This document shows, piece by piece, positions 1 through 7,905 of a DNA stretch of 64,000 nucleotides (positions are counted from its first letter, which is position 1; every line of letters begins with the position of its first letter). The DNA is from Burkholderiales bacterium (GTDB lineage Bacteria; Pseudomonadota; Gammaproteobacteria; Burkholderiales; Ga0077523). The notes under the pieces are model-generated. The model was not told the DNA's origin, ran no database searches, and saw only the letters and a list, made by a program, of their open reading frames with translations. The translations under genes and the position numbers were made by a program. The stretch lies in the NCBI GenBank assembly GCA_019745565.1, contig JAIESW010000015.1, positions 62,001-126,000 on the forward strand, given 5' to 3'.

Positions 1-7
1 AAAGCGG

Positions 8-30
8 CGGAAGGCCTCCGTGGCCTTCCG
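8..30. terminator. Hairpin, possible terminator of an upstream gene
   Basis: A perfect 9-bp inverted repeat (CGGAAGGCC, 5-nt loop, GGCCTTCCG) sits at the window edge. No clear T-run follows on either strand, so termination is only a guess. The rest of the first 131 bases holds the leader of the AraC-type gene and nothing else I can name. Confidence 0.4.
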
Positions 31-131
31 ATCACGATGGTCATTTTGTGCATCTGTAGAAGGTCAAGACAGGTCCGGAGTGCTCATGTTGTGGTAAAAA
101 TCGGACATCCTGAGCCCATCCTGATCGGACC

Positions 132-1040
132 ATGGCGCGCGCCAGGCACATCGAGACACTTCCCTATCGGCCGCCGCTGCAATACGCGCTCGATCTCGAG
201 GTGATGACCGTGGACGAACTGCGGGGCCGGATGCCGCCGGGACAGCGGCATTTCGTGCACCGGATCGAGTTCCACATGCTGGTCCTGGTCACTCGGGGCC
301 GGTTCACTCACATGGTCGACTTCGAGTACTACCCCTGCGCCAAGGGCACGCTGCTCGCACTGCGGCCGGGGCAGGTGCAGCGTTTCGAGCGCGCACCGGG
401 ATGGCAAGGGTGGGTCGCCATGTTCCGTCCCGAGTTCCTGCTGCCTCTGCCGGGGCCGGTGATCGATGTCCAGGCCCGGGAGCGCATCGAGGCCCTGCCC
501 ACGTCGCTCGAACTCGGGCCACGGACCCTGGCCGCCGCCGTCGAAGGCCTGCAGCGCATCCGCGACGATGCCGGCGTCCTGCCGCCCACCGCCGAGACCG
601 GGGCGCTGTTGCGGCACCAGCTCTACGCACTGCTGCTGCGGCTGGCCATCGAGGCGGTCGGCCGCCGCGCCCTCCAGGCGGGAACGGCCGGCAGCCTGCA
701 GCGGTTCCGCCGGTTCCAGGCCGCCGTGGAACGCGACTACGTGCGGGAACACGGTCTGGCGGGGTATGCTCGCCGGCTGGGATGTTCGGAACGCAGCCTG
801 ACGCGGGCGGCCCTGGAGAGTGCCGGGATCGGCGCCAAGGCCTACCTGGTGAACCGGATCGTCCTGGAGGCCAAGCGGTTGCTGGCGCACACCGTTGCGC
901 CGGTGGCCAATATTGCGGTCGACCTCGGCTTCGACGAGGCCACCAATTTCGTGAAGTTCTTCCGGCGCGAAGCCGGCTGCTCGCCCGGGGAGTTCCGGCG
1001 GCAGCAGGTGGAGGCCGGCATGGCAGACAGTCTCGATTGA
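132..1040 (+). CDS. AraC-family transcriptional regulator
   Basis: Predicted DNA-binding regulator of 302 aa. The C-terminal third (about residues 195-295) is a typical AraC double helix-turn-helix, including the ending LGFDEATNFVKFFRREAG followed by SPGEF. The N-terminal 170 residues resemble a cupin-like effector-binding domain (ARHIETLPYR... PGQVQRFERAPG). It lies 23 bp upstream of a nitronate monooxygenase-like gene on the same strand, so local control of that gene is plausible, but the effector is unknown. The ATG at 132 is taken because it gives a full-length N-domain; no strong ribosome site is visible before it. Confidence 0.85.
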   Translation: MARARHIETLPYRPPLQYALDLEVMTVDELRGRMPPGQRHFVHRIEFHMLVLVTRGRFTHMVDFEYYPCAKGTLLALRPGQVQRFERAPGWQGWVAMFRPEFLLPLPGPVIDVQARERIEALPTSLELGPRTLAAAVEGLQRIRDDAGVLPPTAETGALLRHQLYALLLRLAIEAVGRRALQAGTAGSLQRFRRFQAAVERDYVREHGLAGYARRLGCSERSLTRAALESAGIGAKAYLVNRIVLEAKRLLAHTVAPVANIAVDLGFDEATNFVKFFRREAGCSPGEFRRQQVEAGMADSLD

Positions 1041-1063
1041 CCGACCACAAGAACTAGAAGCCC

Positions 1064-2068
1064 ATGCTGAAGTCCGTCCCGACCGACGTCCCCGAACCGA
1101 CCCTCGCGCAACGCCTGCGCGGCCGCCTCGTGCTGCCGGTGATCGGTGCGCCGCTGTTCATCGTCTCCAACCCGGATCTGGTGGTCGCCCAGTGCACGAA
1201 CGGGGTGGTCGGATCGTTCCCGGCACTCAATGCTCGCCCGGCGGAACGGCTGGAGGAGTGGATCACGCTCATCGCCGCCTCGCTCGCGGCCCACGAGCGG
1301 GAGTACCCGGGTGCCAAGGTCGCGCCGTTTGCGGTGAACCAGATCATCCACCAGTCGAACGACCGGCTGGATCACGATCTCGACGTCTGCGTGCGCCACA
1401 AGGTGCCGATGATCATCACCAGCCTCAGGGCGCCGAACGACGTCGTGAAGCGCGTCCACGACTACGGCGGCGTGGTGTTCCATGACGTGATCTCGATCCG
1501 CCATGCGCAGAAGGCGCTGGAAGCGGGCGTCGACGGGCTGATCCTGGTGTGCGCCGGGGCCGGCGGTCATGCCGGCACGCTGAGCCCTTTCGCCCTGGTG
1601 CGCGAAGTGCGTCGCTTCTTCGACGGGCCGATCGCGCTGTCGGGGGCCATCACCGACGGGGCCGGCGTCCTGGCCGCGGAAGCCATGGGCGCCGACTTCG
1701 CCTACCTGGGAACGCGCTTCGTCGCCTCGCGCGAAGCCAATGCGACCGCAGCCTACAAGCAGGCCATCGTCGACAGTGCCGCCGCCGACATCGTGTACAC
1801 GCCGTACTTCACCGGCGTGCACGGCAATTATCTCAAGAGCAGTATCGCCAACGCCGGGCTCGACCCCGCCAACCTGCCCGAGGTGGACAAGGCCGCCATG
1901 GACTTCGGCACCGGCCGCGGCAAGGAAGCGGGCAAGAAGCCGTGGAAGGACATCTGGGGCGCGGGGCAGGGTGTGGGCAACATCCACGATGCGCCGGCCG
2001 CTGCCGAGATCGTGCAGCGACTGGTTCGCGAGTACGCAGCCGCGCGGGCCCGGCTGCTGACCGCTTGA
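1064..2068 (+). CDS. Nitronate monooxygenase-like FMN enzyme (NPD family)
   Basis: A 334-aa TIM-barrel flavoprotein of the 2-nitropropane dioxygenase/nitronate monooxygenase family, which oxidises alkyl nitronates with FMN and O2. Visible marks are the N-terminal substrate/FMN strand (APLFIVSNPDLVVAQC), the GAGGHAGTLSPF loop with the family's catalytic-type histidine, and the phosphate-binding stretch SGAITDGAGVLAAEAMGADF followed by YLGTRF. Length is normal for the family. It is followed after 13 bp by two flavin split-barrel genes, suggesting a small redox operon. The true substrate is not evident; the family also contains quinone reductases. Confidence 0.85.
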   Translation: MLKSVPTDVPEPTLAQRLRGRLVLPVIGAPLFIVSNPDLVVAQCTNGVVGSFPALNARPAERLEEWITLIAASLAAHEREYPGAKVAPFAVNQIIHQSNDRLDHDLDVCVRHKVPMIITSLRAPNDVVKRVHDYGGVVFHDVISIRHAQKALEAGVDGLILVCAGAGGHAGTLSPFALVREVRRFFDGPIALSGAITDGAGVLAAEAMGADFAYLGTRFVASREANATAAYKQAIVDSAAADIVYTPYFTGVHGNYLKSSIANAGLDPANLPEVDKAAMDFGTGRGKEAGKKPWKDIWGAGQGVGNIHDAPAAAEIVQRLVREYAAARARLLTA

Positions 2069-2081
2069 GCGCGCACGGACC

Positions 2082-2591
2082 ATGAGCCAGTCTCCGCAGG
2101 CCGAACCGATCCTCGACGCCACCCACGTCGCGTTCATGACGACGGGCGTGTCGATCAATGTCGCGGCGCGCGACGCACACAACATTCCGACGCTCACGCG
2201 TGCACTCGGATGCCGCGTATCACCCGACCGGCGCACCGTCACGCTGTTCGTGGCCGTGCCCGACGCCGCGCGGCTGCTCGACAACCTGCGCATCAACGGC
2301 GCCATCGCCGCCGTGTTCAGCCAGCCCAGCACGCATCACACGATCCAGCTGAAGGGCGCGGACGCGCGCGTCGTGGAGCGGCAACCGGACGATCCCGTCG
2401 TCTTCGAGAACTTCATCGTGACCTTGGCCGCCGATCTGGCGCACTACGGCTGGGTGGAATCCTATGTTCGCGCGATGCTGGGTCACGACGACGACAACAT
2501 CGTCGCGGTCGCGTTCACGCCCTATGCCGCATTCAACCAGACGCCCGGCCCCGCCGCCGGAGCGCCGCTCGCGACGCTGAGCAAGCCATGA
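2082..2591 (+). CDS. Pyridoxamine-phosphate-oxidase-like flavin split-barrel protein
   Basis: 169 aa with the pattern of small FMN-binding split barrels: an early strand (HVAFMTTGVSINVAARDA), a central TVTLFVAVPDAARLLDNLRINGAIAAVFSQP stretch and a C-terminal HYGWVESYVRAMLG helix. Such proteins bind FMN, F420 or heme; which one applies cannot be read from the sequence. It overlaps the next gene by 4 bp (ATGA), so the two are probably translated together, and the next gene begins with a related barrel. Confidence 0.65.
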   Translation: MSQSPQAEPILDATHVAFMTTGVSINVAARDAHNIPTLTRALGCRVSPDRRTVTLFVAVPDAARLLDNLRINGAIAAVFSQPSTHHTIQLKGADARVVERQPDDPVVFENFIVTLAADLAHYGWVESYVRAMLGHDDDNIVAVAFTPYAAFNQTPGPAAGAPLATLSKP

Positions 2592-3937
2592 CGCTCACCA
2601 TCGACTCGATCCGCGACTGCTTCGACGGCGCCATCCCGGGCCTGATCGCCACCTGTTCGGCCGACGGCGTGCCCAACGTCAGCTACGTCTCCGAAGTGCA
2701 CTACATGGACAGCGAGCACCTGGCGCTCACGTTCCAGTTCTTCAGCAAGACGCGTGAGAACGTGCTTGCCAATCCGTTCGTGACCGTCATGCTGCTGCAG
2801 CCGCACACCGCGGCCAAGTTCCGCATCGCGCTGCGCTACCTCAGGACGGAAACCGAAGGCCCGCTCTTCGAGCGCATGAAGGCGAAACTGGCCGGCATCG
2901 CATCCCATTCCGGGATGAGCGGCGTGTTCGTGCTCCGCGGCGCCGACGTCTATCGGGTGCTGTCGCTCGAAAGGGTGCCAGGGCGGACTCTGCCGCCGCC
3001 GCCATCCCCGATCAACATGCTTTCGGCGCTGCGGCTGTGTACGCAGGGCCTGGCGCATGCCGCCGATCTCGACCAGCTCATCGACGAGACGCTGTCGTCG
3101 CTGCAGCGGCATTGCGACATCCGTCACGCGATGCTGCTCATGTACGACGAGCCGGGCAAGCGGCTCTACACGGTGGCGAGTCGCGGTTACGAAGTGTCGG
3201 GCGTGGGTTCCGAGATCGCCATGGGCGATGGCGTGATCGGCGTGTGCGCGCGCGAACGGACACCCATCCGGCTCACGCACACGACTTCCGACTACGTGTA
3301 CGGCCGCGCGATCCGCGAGAGCGCCGCCCAGGCCGGCTTCGCGGACCGGCTCGAGACGGAGATTCCGTTTCCGGGGCTCGCCGCGCCGGGCAGCGAGCTG
3401 GCGGTGCCGCTCACCCTGGGCAGCAGGCTGCTCGGCGTGCTGTTCGTCGAGAGTGCCGAGGAGATGCGGTTCGGCTACGACGACGAAGACCTGCTGGTGG
3501 CGCTGGCGGGTCAGCTCTCCATGGCGATCCACATCCTGCAGTCGAGCCCGGACGTCCACGAGGAGAAAGCCGCGCCGCCGAAGCGGGTACCGGCGGCCGG
3601 CCCGGCGATTCCGATTCGCTACTACCCGGCGGACAGCAGCGTCTTCATCGGCGAGAACTACCTCATCAAGGGCGTCGCCGGCGCCATCTTCTGGAAGCTC
3701 GTGCGCGATTACGAACGCGAGGGGCGCACCGAGTTCAGCAATCGTGAACTGCGCCTCGATCCGTCCATCCGGTTGCCCGACATCGCGGACAATCTGGAAG
3801 CGCGCCTCATCCTGCTGACCCGCCGTCTGGCGGAGCGCAGCAACGAACTCGGCATCGAGAAGACCGGCCGCGGGCGGTTTCGTCTGCGCGTGGCCGGGGC
3901 AGTGAAGCCGGTCGAGATAGCCGGCAGCGTGCGCTAG
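2588..3937 (+). CDS. Split-barrel / GAF fusion with C-terminal DNA-binding-like region
   Basis: 449 aa in three parts. Residues 1-130 look like a flavin split barrel (DGVPNVSYVSEVHYMDSEH, then FFSKTRENVLANPFVTVML). About 150-315 is a GAF sensor (LDQLIDETLSSLQRHCDIRHAMLLMYDE ... LGVLFVESAEEM ... ALAGQLSMAIHIL). The last 110 residues (YYPADSSVFIGENYLIKGVAG ... LEARLILLTRRLAERSNELG) resemble a winged-helix response module. Start chosen at the ATG that overlaps the previous stop (ATGA). The layout suggests a sensor or regulator rather than an enzyme, perhaps reading flavin/redox state. No output domain of a known signalling class is present. Confidence 0.7.
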   Translation: MTLTIDSIRDCFDGAIPGLIATCSADGVPNVSYVSEVHYMDSEHLALTFQFFSKTRENVLANPFVTVMLLQPHTAAKFRIALRYLRTETEGPLFERMKAKLAGIASHSGMSGVFVLRGADVYRVLSLERVPGRTLPPPPSPINMLSALRLCTQGLAHAADLDQLIDETLSSLQRHCDIRHAMLLMYDEPGKRLYTVASRGYEVSGVGSEIAMGDGVIGVCARERTPIRLTHTTSDYVYGRAIRESAAQAGFADRLETEIPFPGLAAPGSELAVPLTLGSRLLGVLFVESAEEMRFGYDDEDLLVALAGQLSMAIHILQSSPDVHEEKAAPPKRVPAAGPAIPIRYYPADSSVFIGENYLIKGVAGAIFWKLVRDYEREGRTEFSNRELRLDPSIRLPDIADNLEARLILLTRRLAERSNELGIEKTGRGRFRLRVAGAVKPVEIAGSVR

Positions 3938-3960
3938 AGGCCACGCCGCCGGCGGGTCGG

Positions 3961-4668
3961 TCACAGCCGCAGGGCCGCCGCCAGCTTGCGCCAGTCGTCC
4001 GCCGCTACATTCTGGCGGACCATCGCCAGCACGGCCCGAAAGGGTTCCGCCGGCATGCCCTGGCGCATGCCGCCCAGCATGGTCGCGCGTTCGCGCGCAT
4101 TCATCCATGGCAGCATCCAGCGCAGCGCAGCCATCATGGCCTCGGGGGCGATCGACGCGACCAGCGCGTGTTCGATCTCCACGATCTCGGCGTCGGTGTG
4201 CGTCTCCCAGAGCACGAGGTTGTTGTGCGATTCCTCCATGGCCATGTGCTCGAGGTTCTCGGCGACGAACAGTGCGAGCTGGCGGTACAGCCGCTGCAGC
4301 CCGGCGGCGCTTTCGCCCGGGGCCGCGAACTGCACCGAGGTCATGATGCCTTCGAGTTCCCGGATCGCGTTCTCGTGAGCGATGTGGTCCGCCGCCGTCA
4401 GGTCCGCCGAACCGGGCCGGCGCGACTCCATCGCCCGGTGTACGAAGTCGTTCTCATGCGTGACGTGGCCGCGACAGAACGCGAGCAGGGCGCCCAGCGC
4501 ATCCAGCGTGGCGGCGATCTCCGCGACATCGTCGGGATCGGTGCGTCCGACGCGGGCGAGCACTTCGCCCATCCAGGCGCGCAGCCCCTTGTGGACGAAG
4601 GCGTAGATGTCGTGGCGGTCGGTGGTCTGGGCGACCTTGGCGGTCGCACGCTTGATGGCGTGTTCCAT
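3961..4668 (-). CDS. Hemerythrin-like HHE domain protein
   Basis: 235-aa mostly helical protein with histidine/glutamate spacing of di-iron hemerythrin domains: DRHDIYAFVHKG near residue 18, CRGHVTHENDFVHRAME, DHIAHENAIRELE and LEHMAMEESHNN. Such proteins bind O2 or NO or store/repair iron; in denitrifiers they are often linked to NO stress, which fits the neighbourhood. The start at 4668 has a strong ribosome site (AGGAG, 3 bp upstream spacer AAC, plus a second AGGAGA further up). The promoter carries four units repeated every 11 bp (4780-4821) shared with the tiny exported-protein promoter near 53.6 kb. Confidence 0.8.
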   Translation of the reverse strand: MEHAIKRATAKVAQTTDRHDIYAFVHKGLRAWMGEVLARVGRTDPDDVAEIAATLDALGALLAFCRGHVTHENDFVHRAMESRRPGSADLTAADHIAHENAIRELEGIMTSVQFAAPGESAAGLQRLYRQLALFVAENLEHMAMEESHNNLVLWETHTDAEIVEIEHALVASIAPEAMMAALRWMLPWMNARERATMLGGMRQGMPAEPFRAVLAMVRQNVAADDWRKLAAALRL

Positions 4669-4754
4669 GTTCTCCTGTCTCCTGATGAGGACCCGAGGGT
4701 CCGGTGGATGGCACGGGATCCTTGTGCTGCAACGCGCATCGATCCCATGCCTCC

Positions 4755-4821
4755 ACTCTAGGGAACAGGACAACCGGCAGCCGCTAAATCGCCGCTACCG
4801 AAACCCTAAGAATTCGCTAAA
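4755..4821 (-). promoter_or_regulatory. Promoter with four 11-bp-phased TTAG repeats ahead of hemerythrin gene
   Basis: Read on the minus strand from 4821, TTAG occurs at offsets 1, 12 and 34, with GTAG at offset 23, so a TTAG-like unit recurs every 11 bp over four turns. A -10-like TAGAGT follows at 4760-4755, predicting a start near 4748 and an 80-nt leader. Eleven-bp direct repeats next to a -10 without a good -35 are typical of OmpR/PhoB-type activator sites (established for that family; the regulator here is unknown). The same layout occurs at 53555-53619. Confidence 0.6.
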
Positions 4822-4834
4822 GGTTGCGTGGCCC

Positions 4835-5464
4835 TCAAGGGGCCTTGAAGCCGTTGCGGCGGTGGCTGCCGTCGCAATAGGGCTTGTTGGCCGACCCGCC
4901 GCAGCGGCACAGCCAGGTTTCGGTGACCCGGGCGATGGTGCGGCCGGTGCCGCTGGTGATCTCGAGGTTGCCCTTCACCTGCAACGGACCATCCGGCTGC
5001 GGATCGATGGACAGCGGGCCGTTGCGCACCGTGAGCGGATCGCTCGGCTTCGTGGCCGGTTCGCCGCTCGCCGTGAATCCGGCGGTGGTGTGCGAGCCGT
5101 CGCAGAAAGGCTTGTTGGAGGATGCTCCGCAGCGACAGAGCGTGACGCGGTAGCCGGCAGCCGCGCCGCCGATCGTGAGCGGAGCGCGAAACGCGAGCGG
5201 GCCGTTCTCGCGTACCGTGGCCACGTTCACTTCCGGCGCGGATTCCTGTGCGCCCCCATCGTGACGTTCGTAGGTGATCGCACCGGACGGACAGGAGTGC
5301 GCGACGATGGCGATCGCTTCGGCGCTCGCCTCGTCCGGGAAGATCCACTCGCCGGGCGTGTTGGCCTTGAAGACGCCAGGCTGGCCCAATACGCACTGGC
5401 GCGCGTGTACGCAGCGCTTGCCGTCGAAGCGGATCGTGACTGCCTTGCCCTCGGCGACCTCCAC
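4835..5464 (-). CDS. 4Fe-4S mono-cluster / tandem CDGSH iron-sulfur protein
   Basis: 209 aa. Residues 1-65 match the divergent 4Fe-4S mono-cluster domain (KRCVHARQCVLG, then HSCPSGAITYE). Two CDGSH zinc-finger-like 2Fe-2S sites follow, CRCGASSNKPFCDGSH and CRCGGSANKPYCDGSH, each with the Cys-X-Cys...Cys...His ligand set. Predicted role is electron or Fe-S transfer in the cytoplasm. The reading frame stays open further upstream but only over the cupin gene; the GTG at 5464 is chosen because AAGGAGAAGG sits 7 bp before it. It begins 3 bp after the cupin stop, so the two genes form an operon. Confidence 0.8.
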   Translation of the reverse strand: MEVAEGKAVTIRFDGKRCVHARQCVLGQPGVFKANTPGEWIFPDEASAEAIAIVAHSCPSGAITYERHDGGAQESAPEVNVATVRENGPLAFRAPLTIGGAAAGYRVTLCRCGASSNKPFCDGSHTTAGFTASGEPATKPSDPLTVRNGPLSIDPQPDGPLQVKGNLEITSGTGRTIARVTETWLCRCGGSANKPYCDGSHRRNGFKAP

Positions 5465-5466
5465 GA

Positions 5467-5826
5467 TCAGACCTTCTCCTTCTCCCTCAGGTAGCTGTCG
5501 GTACCGGCCAGCCAGTCTTCGCGCGGCGGCGTGAAGATGTCGTAGGCCACGACCTTCTCCACGGCAGTCGCGGTGTGCAGGACGTTGGCCGGGATGAAGA
5601 TCATCTCGCCCGGAGCGACGTCCACGCTCTTGCCTTCCAGATGGAAGCGCCACTTGCCGCTGAAGACCCAGGTCACCTGCTCGTTCGGGTGCGAGTGCGG
5701 CGGCACGACGTAGCCCTTTTCCACTTCGGTCAGGCCGATCATGACCTTGCCGTCCCAGGCGAGCTTGCGCTTGAAGCTCGGGTTCAATTCCTCGTAGGGA
5801 ATGTCGTTCCAGTTGATGTGTTTCAC
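5467..5826 (-). CDS. Small cupin-domain protein
   Basis: 119-aa single-domain cupin. The metal site is visible as PPHSHPNEQVTWVFSG (His-X-His...Glu) and the second motif as PGEMIFIPANVLHTATA. Cupins of this size are often metal-dependent sensors, isomerases or dioxygenases; no specific reaction can be assigned. The GTG at 5826 is preferred over an ATG 42 bp upstream because GGAGG lies 8 bp before the GTG and the upstream extension is not cupin-like. First gene of a two-gene operon with the CDGSH protein. Confidence 0.75.
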   Translation of the reverse strand: MKHINWNDIPYEELNPSFKRKLAWDGKVMIGLTEVEKGYVVPPHSHPNEQVTWVFSGKWRFHLEGKSVDVAPGEMIFIPANVLHTATAVEKVVAYDIFTPPREDWLAGTDSYLREKEKV

Positions 5827-5920
5827 GGCTGTGGCCTCCCATGGCGTCAGGTGGGAACAGCGTAGCACCGTTCGCCCGCGACTGTCCGGGGGGACCGGTT
5901 GGGGCTTACGGGTGGGCCGA

Positions 5921-5961
5921 TTGACCTAGGTCAAGGCCGGCCGGGCGCTCCGGGCTAGATT
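5921..5961 (+). promoter_or_regulatory. FNR/Dnr-type box and -10 of the narXL promoter
   Basis: A perfect palindrome, TTGAC-CTAG-GTCAA at 5921-5934, is followed by TAGATT at 5956-5961. The hexamer begins 28.5 bases after the box centre, as in promoters activated by FNR-family proteins from about -41.5. The predicted transcription start is 5968, which is the A of the narX ATG, so the mRNA would be leaderless. No Shine-Dalgarno sequence is present upstream of the ATG, in agreement. Confidence 0.75.
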
Positions 5962-5967
5962 GACCCC

Positions 5968-7905
5968 ATGGAACTCACCGTGCGGACGCGCCGTGGCGGC
6001 ATCGCCACCAAGTTGGTCGGCATTGCGCTGGCGTTCCTCGTGGCGGCGTTGGCGGCCATCGGGATGACCCTGCTGCAATCATGGAAGCTTCAGGGCGCGG
6101 CGGCGGCGATCAACGACATGGGCAGCGAGCGGATGCGCTCGTATCGCATGGTGTTGCTGATGTCCGAGCGCGTCCGTTCCCCGCAGGATGCCAACGTGGC
6201 AGCCGATCTGCGCGACACGGTGCAGCAGTTCGAAAGCACGCTGGCGGCCGTGAAGCACGGCGACCCGGCTCGCCCCATCGCGTTGCCCGCCGATCCGGCG
6301 ATCGCGGCGGCGGTGGCGGATGTGGAAGTGCGCTGGCTGCGTAACATCCGGCCCGCGGTGGGTGCGGTACTCGCCGACCCGGTCACCGCCGGCGCGCAGG
6401 CCGAGGGACTGCGCCGCGGCGTCGAGCCCTTCGTCGCCGCCATCGACGGGGTGGTCACCGCGATCGAGCGCGACAACGCTTCGATCACGTCGTGGTTGCG
6501 TTCGTTCCAGATGATCCTGCTCGCCGCGGCCGTCCTGGGCACGGTGGCTCTGGTCTACCTCCTGTACCTTCTGGTGGTGCGTCCCGTCAGCGCGCTGCAG
6601 GAAGGCATCGTGCGCCTGGCCGCCGAGGACTTCGGTGCCCGGGTGCACATCGATTCGGACGACGAGTTCGGCGCGCTCGGCCGCGCATTCAACGCCATGG
6701 CCGAGAACCTACAGAACGCATATGCGACCCTGGAGGCACGCGTGGACGAGAAGACCCACAGCCTCGAGATCCGAAATCGCGAACTGGCGACACTGTTCGA
6801 TGCGACCACTGCCTTGAACGAAGCGGCCGACGCCGAGGCTCTGTGCAACGTGTTCCTCAAACTGACGCTCCCCGCGGCCGGCGCGGCGGCGGGTGCCGTG
6901 CGGTTGCGCGAGTCCGAATCGCCGGACCTGCATGTGCACGCGGCGGTCGGTTTGCCCGACGCCGTTCTGCAGGGCGAGACCTGCGAGCATGCCCGCGGCT
7001 GCGCATGCGGCCTTGCGGCGGAGCGCGATCAGGCGGTGGTGGAGAACCACGTCGGGGCCGGGCTACGCCAATGCACGACATTCGGATTCCATGGGGTCGC
7101 CGTCTTTCCGATCCGGCACGAACGCCAGGTGCTCGGCGTGTTCACGTTGTTCTTCCGCGAGCCGCGCATGTTCTCGGCCCGGGAGCAACGTCTGTTCACG
7201 GCCCTCGGCCAACAGCTCGGTGCAGCCCTGCAGGCGCTGCGCTTGCGTTCCATGGAACGCGAGGTGGCCGTTTCCGAAGAACGCAACCTGCTCGCCCGTG
7301 AGCTGCACGACTCGATCGCGCAGTCGCTCGCGTTCCTCAACCTCCAGGCGCAGATGCTCGAAGCGTCGCTGCGCGGCGGTCACCTCGATGAAGCGCGCGC
7401 GGAAGTAGGCCGGATCCGCGAGGGCGTTCAGGAGAGCTACGACGACGTGCGCGAACTGCTGCTGCATTTCCGACTGCGCATGACCGATTTCGATCTGGCA
7501 GGGGCATTGCGCCAGGCGATCTCGCGCTTCGAATCGCACACGGCCATCCGGACCACCTTCAGGGAAACCGGCAGCGGGATCGAGCCCGACCCCGACGTGC
7601 AGGTGCAGATCCTGCACGTGATCCAGGAAGCGCTCTCCAACGCTCGCAAGCACGCCGGAGCCACGCGGGTCGAGGTTCACCTCGAGCGCGGCCCGGTCTA
7701 TCGGTTCACCGTGCGTGACGACGGTTGCGGTTTCGATCCGGACCGCGGCGACGCCTCGGGGCGCCACGTGGGGCTCGCGATCATGCGCGAGCGCGCCTAT
7801 CGCATCCACGCCGCGCTCGAGGTGCGCTCCGTACCCGGGGCGGGCACGGAAGTGGTGCTGTCGTTGCCGGTCGCTCCGCGCGAGCTCCGGGAGGCGGCCG
7901 CATGA
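5968..7905 (+). CDS. narX: NarX-type nitrate/nitrite sensor histidine kinase
   Basis: 645-aa membrane sensor kinase. TM1 is at about 12-35, followed by the ligand-binding P-box-like segment INDMGSERMRSYRM, a periplasmic four-helix domain, TM2 near 178-202 (MILLAAAVLGTVALVYLLYLLV), a HAMP region, then a GAF-like central module with four cysteines (TCEHARGCACG and QCTTFGF) reminiscent of the NarX cysteine cluster. The kinase core is HisKA_3 type: ELHDSIAQSL holds the phospho-His, and the ATPase has NARKHAGAT (N-box) and DDGCGFDP (G-box). It overlaps narL by 4 bp. The ATG appears to sit at the transcription start under a perfect Dnr-like box. Confidence 0.92.
   Translation: MELTVRTRRGGIATKLVGIALAFLVAALAAIGMTLLQSWKLQGAAAAINDMGSERMRSYRMVLLMSERVRSPQDANVAADLRDTVQQFESTLAAVKHGDPARPIALPADPAIAAAVADVEVRWLRNIRPAVGAVLADPVTAGAQAEGLRRGVEPFVAAIDGVVTAIERDNASITSWLRSFQMILLAAAVLGTVALVYLLYLLVVRPVSALQEGIVRLAAEDFGARVHIDSDDEFGALGRAFNAMAENLQNAYATLEARVDEKTHSLEIRNRELATLFDATTALNEAADAEALCNVFLKLTLPAAGAAAGAVRLRESESPDLHVHAAVGLPDAVLQGETCEHARGCACGLAAERDQAVVENHVGAGLRQCTTFGFHGVAVFPIRHERQVLGVFTLFFREPRMFSAREQRLFTALGQQLGAALQALRLRSMEREVAVSEERNLLARELHDSIAQSLAFLNLQAQMLEASLRGGHLDEARAEVGRIREGVQESYDDVRELLLHFRLRMTDFDLAGALRQAISRFESHTAIRTTFRETGSGIEPDPDVQVQILHVIQEALSNARKHAGATRVEVHLERGPVYRFTVRDDGCGFDPDRGDASGRHVGLAIMRERAYRIHAALEVRSVPGAGTEVVLSLPVAPRELREAAA

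Noticed and set aside
4835..4848. Palindrome TCAAGGGGCCTTGA resembling a regulator site
   Set aside because: It contains the stop codon of the CDGSH gene, has no -10 at the expected distance, and its half sites do not match the Dnr-like boxes.
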